Shown here: positions 34,601 to 48,600 of the stretch, piece after piece | How the letters are laid out: the number at the start of each line of letters is the position of its first letter | How positions within the stretch are numbered: the stretch's first letter is position 1 | Assembly: GCF_964340395.1 (NCBI RefSeq) | Contig: NC_135554.1 | Location: forward strand, 17,979,592-18,043,591 | From: Glandiceps talaboti | Taxonomy: Eukaryota > Hemichordata > Enteropneusta > Spengelidae | DNA: 64,000 bases | Direction: 5' to 3' | Notes under the pieces: generated by a model | The model's database searches: none | Told to the model about the DNA's origin: nothing | Seen by the model: only the letters and a program-made list of their open reading frames with translations | Made by a program: the position numbers and the translations under genes

Positions 34601-36446
34601 TCAATTGGTGTTATCTTATTAAAATTTCAATAATTTGTCTTTGGTGACGTTACAAGAATGCTTACTTTCTGTGGTTTATACCCTCAATTAATATTATATC
34701 TTTTTCGTTAGCTACAGACACACTAACTGTTTCCAAACTACCACAACTAACAACTATATGTCTATAACCCATATTATCTCTCATTTTATTTCAGTCACTG
34801 TTTTCTTCATTTTCCAGTCATAAAGCACATTTCTTTGTGCAAACTGCAATCATAATTTTGTGTTAATGACAGTATCTGTAGCTTAGAATCAACACTGTTG
34901 AATTAATTTGACCACAGTGAAGTGACTCGGTTGACTTCACCCACCAATATAGATTATAAGCTCGGACCACTGATGTAAAGTTGAACTTTAAAAATGACAC
35001 CTTCATTCTTGTCTTTTGAAAAGTGATTATGAGTTGTACATTTACCATGAATGCATTATTAATTTAATAAATAAAATATTAATTTCATAACTTTCTTTGT
35101 GTATATGAATATTTGTGGACTATTAATTGGTTCCTAGATATAAATGAAAACTTCTACCTGCATCTTTCGAATCCAATTTAGCCAACAAATCCCATTTGTC
35201 GGTATCATCATACCCTGACAATGCTAATTAGATATCAGTGAAAATTTGATTGCGCAGTAGAAATTTTTGATTTATAGTTTTGCTATGCATGTATGTTCTT
35301 TCAAAAATGAAAGATTGTCAATCAATCTAAAATATTCAATTATTTGAAAGAGGTATATTGAGATTGGAGCAAGGGAGGTAGTTTGTGCAAATTTTCTTTG
35401 TTTGAGCTCAGACCGCTAAAAGTTTAGTTGTCTGCTATTTAAGGAGTAGAATTTTATTTAGCAATCCTTGCCTCTGTGAATGTGAAGAGTATCATGGCTA
35501 TAAAACTATCCAGACTTGGCAGCAGTGATATACCATATACCATCTCGTATTGTTGTATCAGGTAAAAATAATCCCTGTTCGTTAAAATTAGCATTTTGTC
35601 AACATGTGAAAGCCTGTCCATTATTATTAGGTACTAGTACCTCTATATTTCAGCTCATATCAGCAATAACTCTAGTTTCTTGTGATATTTTTATGGACAA
35701 ATGCCATTCTAAAATGCTCCTGAAATACTTCATGTTTACAAATGTTACATTGAGGCAACCAATTCCACAGTTTCCATGTCCTATCTATCAGTATTTACTT
35801 ACATGTACAGACTTGATAAAATATCAAAATAGCACTAACTGTTTGATTGTGTGTTTTGTATAAGTTTTGTGATTTAAGCATGATTTCACATGCATGAATA
35901 CTTTCCATATCAAAAATCAATCATACTATAGTGAATAGCTATAGACTTTGCAGTCCAAAGAGTCTATTGTGAGATAACTGGCAATATGGCAACTCTGAAA
36001 TACAAAAAAAAAGGAAACACATGAAAAAATAGTGATTCCAAATTTGTAAAATCGTAATCCCTCTTGTCATTTTTAAAAATCATACCTTGTGAAAAGAAGC
36101 AATCTGATTGTATCATCTCTCTATGAGGGGTGGGGGTAGGAGGGGTGGGGATATTAATTTGTTTGTACACAAATAACTACAAGTTGAGTAAAACATCTGA
36201 TGTGGGAATACAGATTCCTTCATTTACTTCATTTCCAACTTAGGAAGCAGGAGAGCACTCTCAGAACAACAGAATAAAAAAAACCTGACAATATATGTAG
36301 GAAATAGAATGTCTGTTGAAGGTTTCCATGATGTAACTTTGTAAAAAAAAAAAAATTCAAAATTTTCCTTTCCTGTAAGATTACCTACATGTAAAATAAA
36401 CCCACCTGCTGTGCTATTTGCTAAATCATGCATCTTTACCCAACAG
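34601..36446. other. Non-coding DNA
   Basis: AT-rich with no gene support. The 115-codon + frame at 35516-35863 has no domain and no splice partner. Confidence 0.5.
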
Positions 36447-36714
<268 letters not shown>

Positions 36715-36804
36715 CCTACAAAGTTTACCAAAGACACAGAGATACTTGTATTTTGTTGTGACAATACTTTTCTAGACCTGAAACTTTAAAATGTTTGATT
36801 TGCC

Positions 36805-36837
36805 CATAGACCCACCACCCTTGGTGGAGGGTCTATG
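36805..36837. repeat. Short palindrome CATAGACCC...GGGTCTATG
   Basis: Nine-bp arms plus an inner CCACC/GGTGG stem and a 3-nt loop. A related palindrome (CATAGACC...GGTCTATG) occurs at about 41637-41663, so this is a small dispersed foldback sequence and not a terminator. Confidence 0.6.
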
Positions 36838-39282
36838 ATTTGCCATACTGTGAAGGACAACCCTCTTGCTAGTCTGTTGAACCAAGACTAATATCGTGGT
36901 TACAATGTCACAGATTGTTTTCAACAGTAAGTGATTCATGTTTGCCAATGAAATGATACATTTCCCACAATTCACCATTCAAGATGGCAGGTTTTCAAGT
37001 TCCCATAATGCACATTCAAGATGCAGGTTTTCAAGGTCCCTATTGTAAGTATATGCAAAATATAGGTGGTAAAAATACGCGATATGTTGGGAACATTTCC
37101 AGCATTGCAGTTGTCGAAATTAGGAACCGTAAGACAAGTACAACAGTATTTTTTGCAAGATTAAATTTTTGTCCATGAATCTTTCATTTGATTTTCAAAA
37201 GCAAGAAAAAGCTTTGAGTGACAGCTACTGAGATGTGTTAGGAGAAAATTTGCTGATAAATATATGTATGTACCTATGAAATTTGACCTCAGTTGCACGT
37301 ATGACAGATTTCATTACCCTTCAAATTCCTAAATGTAAAAATAGCATTATTGAACAGGAAGTTGATACATCACTTATATTGTTGCTATACCTGAGATCGA
37401 TTCACTTTAAAGCCATGTCACTCTGTTTTACAACTTTAATTGTCTGTGAGATATTTTAAGCAGTGGTTATACATATAATATCTCACTGAAAATGGTGCAT
37501 TGATACTACAGAGTGCATTTTTAAAAGGTGAATATTATGCAGTGGAGATTTATGCTGAATATTTTTGCTGATTAAAATTGTTTCCTGAATAGCATGATTT
37601 ATGAAATCAATTGTTAAATTGTAGATAATTTTTATACCAAAATAGCAGCAATGAAGTAATTATTAAATTATGGTCTGTATTCACTCAATTCGTGACAACA
37701 AACATTGTATTCAACATGTTGACATATGGAGCAAAATAAAGTGTTTATAGAGATATACCACGTAAGTTACACTCTTTACCAAAATTTGATGATACCCAAG
37801 CCGAAGGAAATTAAGGTGAATGGAATCATGTGATTTGATTCTGACCAATGACAGCTTGTGTAAGAACGGTGAGGTGAAATAAGATGTTATAAAATGCTGT
37901 TGAGTCTGGGAAGGGGGGGGGGGCAGAGTGGTTGATATGGGGCTTTGCAGTATACTTTACAACGGAACTAAAGTGTAAATTACATATTACATATTAATAC
38001 TAATCTGTTAACATTTTCCCTTCAAAATGTTCAATTTATGAACTATTGTGAAAATACCTTCATTTAATTTGCATATCATATGATAATTTTTTCGTAAGAG
38101 TGTTCAGTAAAAATGGTAATTTTTGAATAGAATATGTAGAAGACAAATCATTTCAAATTTTGATTTTACTATCTTTATTTTGAAGTTTACAGTCTATGGA
38201 AAATGAGAGGTGCATGATTACAAGTTATGACTTTACTTGGTCCTTGTCACCCTTGTTGTTTAGAGTCATTGCGTATAATTGTGTAAGACATAGAGAATAC
38301 TGCCATTGGTTTTCTAATAACGACTAGGCTGATCTGATTTTTGGCACAAATTGAATTTGAAATTCCCACCAAGAGCTGTAATTTAAATCCATTACATGCA
38401 ATGTTGAAGTATAAACTGCTGCTCCTAATGTTTTTAGTGAGCCCCTGGGATGCAGAAAATAAATAAATAAATAGATAAATAAAACTAATTATGTTATAAC
38501 ATCCATGTGTGACTTACTTACTTTGAAACCTGAAGATGGCATTATGATGTAAACATAATTTACAAGTCAGGAGTATGAATGAAGCCAATTACAAGTACCT
38601 GTCATGTCTGATGGCTTTAGTGACATGCGTTGTTGTTAATCCCCTTTCTGGGCCTAGGAGGTATTTGTTTGTACACAACCAGGGCTCAAAATTAACTTTT
38701 TTCCTTGGCAGTCACTTTTCAGAAATTGGAAGCCCAAGGATGGTGACGAGTATCATATTTCTGAAATGATCAAATTGTGTTTTTGGTTTGCACCCAACAA
38801 TCAGCTATCCAATTAACGTACAATTTTAATCCGTTACTGTAGTAATTATGGATGAAATCTTTCATTTCTAAACAATTTTCAGTGAATATACCGTTGGTTA
38901 ATTGTCTGACCAAAAATATAATACTGAATTATATTCCAACTAGTGCAAGTTCAAGTCTAATAATTATGCTAACCAAGATAGGCAATCATATACCTGCATA
39001 TATTCTGTTATCACATTGTTACAGATGTCATCAGCCTGTATACTTACAAATGACCTGTTTTAATTTTACTTGTTGACTTCAGATGACTTGGATGCCACTG
39101 TATCATGACCTCATGTCAATACATTTTCCACAAAATCCACATATTTCAGGTTAAACATAGACAGTGGAAGGTTTCCCCTCCACTGTCGAGGGTTTAAAAA
39201 TACAAATGTACTGTAAAAAGGCCAAACCCCCTAAGAAATGAATGACATGAATAATTTCCATATCACATATATGTGTTTTCAG
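36838..39282. other. Non-coding DNA
   Basis: Contains a 20-bp direct duplication of a CAGGTTTTCAAG-type segment at about 36990-37040 and a G-run at 37913. I see no gene. Confidence 0.5.
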
Positions 39283-39576
39283 TTGCTCCCTTCTGGCCGC
39301 CACTATCGATCCTTAAAAGTCAGGTCGGTACGTTTTAGCAACAGTTTCTTCCCACGCGCAGTTCAGTCACTGTCATGATAATCTTTTAATTAACTTGCAT
39401 AGTTTTAACAGTTTTAACAGTTTTACTCTTGTGTCATGTCGGTAGTTTTGTTGTTGTCTTGTATGGATTGTAGATTGTTTGTTCTGAGCGACATCGCAAC
39501 ATTTTCCTAGTGTATTCTTTTTAAATGATGCAAAATGGCAATAAATATATTATTATTATTATTATTATTATTATGC
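39283..39576 (+). mobile_element. 3' end of a CR1/Jockey-type LINE
   Basis: The frame from 39283 to the stop at 39376 reads LLPSGRHYRSLKVRSVRF followed by SNSFFPRAVQSLS. This is the characteristic C-terminus of non-LTR retrotransposon ORF2 proteins (P-S-G-R-x-Y-R-S-L, then N-S-F-F-P-R-A). It is followed by a 170-bp 3' UTR ending GGCAATAAATA(TTA)n. Everything upstream of the last 31 codons is missing, as expected of 5' truncation during reverse transcription. Confidence 0.75.
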
Positions 39577-41502
39577 TGTACTAATGTATATGATCTTGCC
39601 ATTTTTAGTACAGACTTTTTTTTGGATGGTATATGTGTGACCTCTGACCCTTCACTTTCCATTTAACCATCAAAGAGTATTTTCAATTTGGAATTGTGCA
39701 TTTCAGAAACTAAAAAAATTGAATTATGTGAATCTTTCACAAATATTTTGAAATATTAATACACAAATAATCAAACCACTACTTTTCAATTGAAATATAA
39801 TGTCAAAAACCTGATATGATAACTTTTAATATTTATTTTAATCATGCATATATACATAATTTATATTTATTGTTTTAAAACGGGATTTTATTTGCAAAGA
39901 GAAGGACAACATATTATACTAACTCTGATATGGTATTGTACAGACTAAAAATAGAACTCTATAACATGATAACATCTCTGTATCGACATGGAATGGAGTA
40001 AAATTGATAAGTTAAAAACATATGGTGTTTTTGAAATGCAACATATTTTTTTGATAAAAATTATTGATAAGGTTGTCTTACACTGTCATATTTTGATGAT
40101 AGCGTATGACATATACTTTGTAAACTGTCAGACATGAAGGAAATTCCTATCAATATCATAAACAATATGGTTTTAATACAAAATATCTCTAGTGTTCCTA
40201 CACTGTAATACCGTGAGGACAACAATTTCAAATTTTGAAATGTCCAGATATTGTAACCCATATATGGTGATTTTATGGCTGAGTATCATGTCCTAATATG
40301 GTAATGTCGCTACTCTTTGCCATTCAGCAAGTGTTAGTTAACATGCACATATGGTGATTTTATGACTGACATCCATGTCCTAATATGGTAATTTGTATTA
40401 GTTTGTTATAGCGGCCCAACAAGAGATTTCAGAAAGTGTTAGTTAATATGCATATATATGGCGATTTTCTGGCTGAGATTCATGTCCTAATATGGTAACT
40501 TTGTTATTGCATGTTTATCGCCCCTAACAAGAAGTTTCAGAAAGTGTTAGTTGATATGCCCATGTGTGGTGATTTTATGATGGCAAGTGTCATGCTGTTA
40601 TATGGAGATTTTGTTACTGTTTGCCAAACTCCAACATGGAGATTTTAACATAGGATCATGCCCAAATATGGTGATTTGTATCTGTACGTTATGCCCTGAT
40701 AAGGGATTTTTACAGCTGTTGGTTATGCCCTAATAATACAGTCATTTTGGAACAGAGGGTCATGTCCTAATATGGGGATTTTGTTACTGTTTTGCTATGC
40801 CCAAATATGGAGAATGAACCAGAGGGTCATACCCAATATGGTGATTTTGTAGCTGTGGTTCATGCCCTTATTTGGAGACCTCATAACACTGGGTCATGTT
40901 AGTCTACACATTGAAATGTATTTAATTATGACTGTTTGGCAAGCTAAACCACAATTCAATGAATTACTTTTTGGGTGCACCATGAAATTGTCAATGACAT
41001 TGATCATGTCTTGTAGAAATTGTACATGTAAAAACCTGTCAAAACCATAGAGTTCAAACACAGATTAACACAACTATAATAACTGTTTTTATAAAGTATT
41101 TATTTACCTTAATTTTAAAACAGTTTCTGTCTGAGACTGTGTTCATACATGTATAATAAGAACACACTCATATACATACAGGCCTAGATGACAAAACAAA
41201 ATACCACTTTATACCATGCCTATAAAATTATTATTTCTAGTACAGTTATATTTCAGTTTGTGACATGTATGAGTGATGATAAGGTGTTTACATATGTAAC
41301 AAAATATATGTAAGAATATAAAAAATTCCAATGCAGTTGCATGGCATGTGAGATAAATTTTCAGCATTTTGTTTTTAAGAAGTTAATCTCTGTTGACCCC
41401 ACTGCATCAACCATGATAAATGTCATTCTCATTTGCTACATTTTTCTATTTCATGAAGAAAAATGTTACTAAGGGCAGTTGAACAATGATTTTGACTTGC
41501 CC

Positions 41503-41534
<32 letters not shown>

Positions 41535-42680
41535 GATGCATGTAACAGCACTGCAACATATGAAACTACTAAATGAACCCCTAGGTGACAATTTTGATGC
41601 TGTCGATAATTTAAGCCAACCCATGATTGACTTCTACCATAGACCCTCCAACAACGGTCTATGCTTTTCCATAGGTTAGAGTTCGATAAATGAGATCTTC
41701 ATAGATAAATTCTTGCAGAGAGAAGCAGAGCCAGATAATATCGCTTCTTGACCTTTAACCTATTACCTAGCATATAACACACTGTGGTTGAGTTAGAGAA
41801 AATTATCTCATGATGGAAAGGTTTTGCTGATAAACACGGATTACGAACAATAAACAACTCAGACTTCTATTTCTGTCTGTTTTTAGTGACAGAGTGGTAA
41901 AGTCTAAATGTTCACTACAAATACTTCTTATCCATGGCGTGGATCTCTTAATATGACAGGTGTGTACAATCAGTCCATCAATCCAGTACACAATATGTAA
42001 CCCATAACTTATAGAAAACTCCAGATCTGTGAAATGTCATCAAAATTCACCATGAAATCAGTGTTTGTTTCTTGATAAATAAAAATTGGTGTTTTATCAT
42101 TTTGTTGTCATTTACATATGGTGTATACTTGATAAAGAGGCAGTTCCTATGGCTACCAGTTCCTATGGCTACCAACACAAAGTACTGGTTTACCAGGACA
42201 TTGTTGACCACACAGCGCATACATACCAGTAATCATTTTTGTGGCTATTCAATAGTGGCATTGATTTCCATTATTTTTCGGAGCCAAGTGAATGACTATA
42301 ATAACTTTGTCAAAAACTAGTTTGCCTAGTAATTGAAAGGTGACTGACATTTTCAAGGTTTAATCATTAGTTTTACACCATTTTTTTGTGAAAATGTTCT
42401 TTAATTCATTACATGTGAAAATTACATAAAATATCATAGTTTTAAATTATTTTTATGGCTATTTCAATGTGAAATATACTTAAAAGTTTCTAACTCACTG
42501 GGTGTACAAACTGATTTTCACTTGTTTCCTTTAACCAATGAGATTTGCTCTTTTTGTCAACCATTAACCATACTTTTCAACCATTGGTCGAACTGACCAG
42601 AATGGCAAGTACTTGGTCACCTGGAGTAAGTTAATATGCAAAATATTCCACTCTCTGGATTATGAATGTTAATTTGAGAC
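39577..42680. other. Non-coding DNA
   Basis: At about 40240-40870 a degenerate series of ATATGGTGATTTT / CATGTCCTAATATGG units recurs with variable spacing. A C-run lies at 41501-41519, followed by (AC)n. The region includes the 3' flank of OGFOD1. I see no gene. Confidence 0.5.
40240..40870. repeat. Degenerate tandem repeat (ATATGGTGATTTT...)
   Basis: At least six imperfect units contain ATATGG(T/A)GATTTT and TCATGCC(C/T)TAATATGG, spaced about 60-130 bp apart. An old minisatellite. Confidence 0.6.
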
Positions 42681-45600
42681 TTATTCATAGTAGACCAATG
42701 AAATATCATAAAATCCCGCATTATCTGGTTCCTGTGGGTTTTCCGCCATGTTTGTGATTTGGTGATTTACATGTTTCACAAATCGTAACGTTTCTTTGTC
42801 CCGGTACACCAGAGCCAAGGAATTGTCTGCAGGGTTGATAGACAGTAGCTGCAGATAAAACAGAACATGAAATATTAGTATTGCTTAAAACAAATTTACA
42901 ATTGTAATCGACTGATGTCAGAGCTATCCTGGTTTATGGTCTAGATTATTGTGAAGTAGAAGTTGGAATAATTGCTGTCAATAGGGGAGGGGGGGGCCTA
43001 CTTACTTTGAAAGTGTACAGTAAATAGGTTTGACTAGTAATGCAATCATAAAATTAATCAGCGATGACATGGTAAAATTGAATTTGAGTTCCCCAGCTGT
43101 TTTACTGTGAGTCCCCAAATTATGGTACAAGGTATGGAAATCTATGCAATTTGTACCAGATTTCCCTCTGTTACCAGGGTTACACAACCAAATTATGGTA
43201 CAAGGTATGGAAATCTATGCAATTTGTACCAGATTTCCCTCTGTTACCAGGGTTACATAACCAAATTATGGTACAAGGTATGGAAATATATGCGATTTGT
43301 ACCAGATTTCCCTCTGTTACCAGGGTTACACAACCAAATTATGGTACAATGTATGGAAATCTATACAATTTGTACCAGATTTCCCTCTGTTACCAGGGTT
43401 ACATAACCAAATTATGGAACAAGGTATGGAAATCTATGCGATTTGTACCAGATTTCCCTCTGTTACCAGGTTTACACAACCAAATTATGGTACAAGGTAT
43501 GTAAATCTATGTGATTTTACCACATTTCCCCTGCTAATGAATTTTCATACCTTCACAAAAATATCGATAATATTAATATCACAAAATAATTTAATCACAT
43601 ACCTCTTCATCTTCCCCTTGAGCCAAGTATGAAACATAACCTCCATAATTACTATTCCAACCTAAACACGAAAATATCGCACAAAAATATATTAATGAAA
43701 AAATAGTGTGATAATATATCAACTTATAAGAATTCAATAAACAGAAGGCAGAAAATATGATTGGCTCAAACATCTGGCTTAAAAATCTCTCAAAAAGCTC
43801 AGTGTTAAAGTATCTCATAGGCACCCTACCCATTTGTCTCTCTTTATTTCATAAATTAGTTTTAAAAAATATCATATTTTGTTTAAAGTGTTATGGTTAA
43901 AGTTGAATAAAAATAAATATGTTTTAAATTCAAGATATTCAAATCATAAATCTATAAAAACCTGAAATTAAGCATACAGTTTTTTCACTGAATTGCCCTT
44001 ATGGTTACTAGATAATTTAAAAACTGCTAGCTTGTCTGATTTTTCAGTGTAATTTGTCATTGAAATATGGTGTATGGCATAAACCATAATGCTTACTTCA
44101 CGTACTTGGAAAGGGGATGATGGAAATGGCATACATTTACACATATGGTGGTACAAACACAGCATGTTTAAGCAACCCCGCCCCCACCCCATCACCACCA
44201 CCACCACCACCACCACCACCACCACCACCTCACTTTTATTTGGTGAGAAGCAAGAGCCAATAATGTAATCTGTTACATTGTCCTTTTGTTTTGTATGTAT
44301 GTAAAGCTATGACTTCTCCACAGTGGATAGTATATAAGGACCTTTATGATTGGTCAATATAAGTTGTAAGATAATGGGATAATGTGGAGGTGGGGATGCT
44401 ACATACATGCAAACACCTTCAGTATTTTCAAGATTCAAATTCAAAGCTGTACTAGTGGCCACCTTGACATAGCAGCCACCCATCAATACCACTAACACAT
44501 TTCCCATGTTAAACATACTGTACAGAGCAGTCACTCAGTTTATGCTGCCATGGCGGCCACCTTTTCGAATTGACACTTTGTATAGCAGCTGGCTGGTAAC
44601 CTCCCCCATAACAACTATTTTATGTTATGTTAGTCACCTTGGTGCCTGCTATACACAGGTTTGAATGTCATTCAAGATGTCAATATCAGAACTAAAGATA
44701 AATGTCTAACCTGCACAGTTCAAATACAACATTGAATCCAAGGCGTACTCTGATCCTTCAGTGTCTGTGTCATGTAATAGTGTATATGAGCCCTGTCGCC
44801 ATCTTCTCACATCACTACGGCAACGTGGGTTGATCTCTTTCTTCTTCCCTGTAAAGAATCATGAAATGTAAAATCATGAAATGGTTCTCCAGAACTCGTA
44901 GTTTATGAAAATGTCTTCTTTTCCTGGAGTGGCATTCCCTCTGACAAAAGTCTACTATATGCAAATACCTTTTGTCTTTCGTTCTTCACTTCTCTGTACG
45001 TTTTCCTCTCCTTCATTTTGACAGTTTTCTTCATCTTCCTTGTCTTCATCTTTCTTCTCATTTTCTTCTTCTTCTTCTTCTTCCTCCTCATCATCTGAGC
45101 TCTCAGGAGCCAGTTCATGGAGTTTAAGTCCAGTAAAGTTTGATAATAAAAGAAACATTTGTTCTGATTTCAAAACTTCCAAACATTCTTTGATTATGTT
45201 TGGTACACTATCTTCATCTGCTTTCTCATAATGTCTTCAAGACAAAAGAAATGAAAAAAATGTTATGGCTTTGTCATTAATTATTGTGGTTAATTAGAAA
45301 TGCAGTATCATTTTGGGAACTAGTCTTGGGGTCTTGAAAAATACTGGAATCCATCGAAATTAGAGAAGATCAGTTGTCCCTCAACTGTGACTGTGGATAC
45401 CATCTTCCACCTTTTTACAATAGTCTACTATCAGGTGATTCCACTAGGAGGTCACATGACCAAACAGCATAACATCAATATGCTGATGATAGCAGTAATC
45501 AATACAAGTGTACTTAATGCAGAAATAAATCTGACTGGAGTTTTCCTGTACCATCCACACACACACACACTTCATTTGAGTGATACCAGCAATGATTTAC

Positions 45601-48600
45601 AATTTGACAGATACCTTTTGTTTGCAGGTCCCAGCGTCCTCCACTTTATTGCACTTTCCTTCATTGCCAATGCCATTTCTTGGTATTTTTCTTCCTAAAG
45701 TTATCAAAATGAAATGAACTTGAACTTGTATGTTATACTGTTTTTCAGTCAAAATTAAGAAGTGAAGTGCACTATCACAGAAAATGGTTTCAATAAAAAA
45801 GAATTCATCCACTTTGGATCACCAAAGTTGTTACAGTTGGAGATGTAATGAGAGTATTGCTGTGTACTTTCTAATTCATTGTTCAGGGCTTCATAAAACT
45901 GCTGTATTTGCACACTCTTGATGGTAGATATGATTTTAAACTTACGTTTCAAAGAATTTCAACAGTTTTTAAAATCATTTTCCATTTTGTGGTCAATTAA
46001 AATCCATTTTCCAAGAGTATTTTGAAGTATCTGTCAATGGTTTTTTGCTAAATTTTGGGAATCCAAGTAATTGTTGAGGAAAGTTTCCATACTTCGTACA
46101 ATACTTTTGGTGGTGAATCCTAATACAATTAAAAATATGTGTGGGGAAATTAAGTCGATTTTTACCTTCTTACCACCGCTATAAAAAACCCTTATCATAA
46201 CATACTGTTATTTGACTTGTTGTTACTGAAAACATTTTCTCATCAGATGATGGCAACTTGATCAGTACATAAATTTAACTTTCCTTGAGTAAATTCAACT
46301 CTTCATGACTTTCCAAAGACCACATGTTCTCAAAAAATGACAAAGTTTACCTTGATAAAGTTTTGAAGTTCGATTTCAGAGTCTTCACTGAATTTTTCTT
46401 GAATCTGTGACTGTATGAGTAGGTCCATGTAGGTAGGATTTACCCAGTCATATAACTTATCATCCTGTGATAGGGCAGATCAATGGTAGGGGAAAATACA
46501 CAGTTCAGTGTCTAGTTATAGGGCAGATCAATGGTAGGGGAAAATACACAGTTCAGTGTCTAGTTATAGGGCAGGCCAATGGTAGGGGAAAATACACAGT
46601 TCAGTGTGTCTAGATTATCATGTCTACATGTAGTTCAAATTGACCAAAAAGTACTGCCATCTAGTGGTCAGCAATATCTATGGAGTTCATCATTCTGATC
46701 AGGATCTTAGCACGTCTACAGCTATGTTCACATTGACCAAAAAGTAAAAAGTACTGCCACTTTAATAGTGGTCAGCAATAATATAAGTATAGTTTGTCAT
46801 TCGGGTATTTGGGTCATTGACCAACACAGATCGAAAGCTCAATGTTGAAAAAGTTGAACGGAATACATGTTACAACTGTTGAAATTCATATTTCACATTG
46901 TTTTTGTGAGTAATATAAAGCCCTATTAAATCAGTTTACTTTGCCATCCATATCACGTTCATTTTTGAAGTGCTTTTGGTACTTACATCTGTGTATTTAG
47001 CTGGTTGTAACACATTAGGAGGTTCAATGTATGGTTTGGGTCTATCTATGGGTGGACCATGGAACCATCCACTGACAGATAACCTTGTTTTGTCCTGAGA
47101 CAGCACCTCGGCTACCTGTACACGTCACAAAAAGAGAAACTGATAATGTCAACATTGACTTTGTTGAGAAAATGGACTGTTATATTAGCATCCTAACTAG
47201 CACTATTTACTGATCAGTATATCTTGACTTGTCAAGGAATGGTTCATCTATTTTCACTCATACCCATCTCTTATTGACTGCCTATTGAGTCATCTATATG
47301 ACTAGCGCCCTCACAAGTTCTGTTTTGTTCCATATCCTAACCAATCAGGAAGAAGCAGTGCAGAGACTAGATCATGTGTCAGTACAGCTTTGGACTAACT
47401 CAAGGATATTGATATGCAAAATGATGCAATTTTCAATTTGGAATTTGGAAAAACCAGTTTTTGAATTAATATAATTCTGAATTTGTTAGCAGTAAACTTA
47501 CCTGATGAAAAGATACTGGACTGACTTCAAAGAAAACAAAGTTATTCAATTGTGGTAGCAATGATTTAACAACCTTGTTGGGTTGGCCATGCTCTGAAAA
47601 ATTACAGAAAAATAGCAGAATGTTTGAAAACCTGTATGGTTTAAATTCACATAAGAGATATATGCAATGTCAATCAGAAATTCATGATGAGCACTTTAAA
47701 ATTGCAAAACATAAATATACAGTGTTTTGATAAGGGCAGTAAGCAGGTCAAATCTACTGGGGTTCCCTAGTAATTTTACCGGGATTCACAAACAAAATTA
47801 ATGTAACTTCTACCCCCTCCCCCTTGCTGTTTACTGGGATTCACAAACCTTAGCAGACACACTGATATACGACATAAATTCTACTTGGATACCACAAATC
47901 TTTCTATCACCAAAATATTCATTACATTTCAATTGTTGTGTCTCATTGGATCAGGCCTCTGTTGTGTTGAACAATATAATAACATTTGATTAAATTTCTT
48001 TCTGTACAACAATTTTTCATTTTGCTTACCATCAACACTAAACAAATCCAGGTTGCCGCCATCTTCTTTACCCCATGATGGTACCAAGTATAAAATAAAT
48101 GCAATTCTCCTTCCTTCAAGTTCATCATCATGGCACAACAAAATATCTAAGGAAACAATTTTTTTTTTATTACAAAGAGAATAATTTGATGCATTTTTCC
48201 CTCTTCTTTACAGTATGTAATGCTGGCACAGATTTGATGTTGCTCTTTATCTTTAACACTGCTTGGGGTACACATGATATAATGTATTCTGTTATGAAGG
48301 CACCTTTTTAAAAGAAACCTGATCACAATTTATGGGGTATTTTTTACAATTTAATTTCCAGAGAAAAGACTTCATCTATTTCTTCTGGTGAAGGTCCTTG
48401 GGCAAGAGTTGAACCAAATAGTGCCCCAGTCAACCCAGCTGTATAATTTGGGGCCTGTTAGGATAGTGGTTGCAATATGAATGCTTTAATTCTAAGCACT
48501 TATAAAGGCTGCAATTTGATTGTATGCTCCCCTGGGGATTGAGGATGTTCAATGGCATTTGTGTCATTATAGGTATGTACCAGGGGTAATAGTTGTAAAG

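Noticed and set aside
43107-43632. Three overlapping repetitive + strand frames
   Set aside because: A 73-bp minisatellite inside an OGFOD1 intron, on the opposite strand; the frame rotates from unit to unit.
45755-45952. A 65-codon - strand frame considered as an OGFOD1 exon
   Set aside because: It falls between exons 8 and 9, which join in phase without it, and its residues do not match the family.
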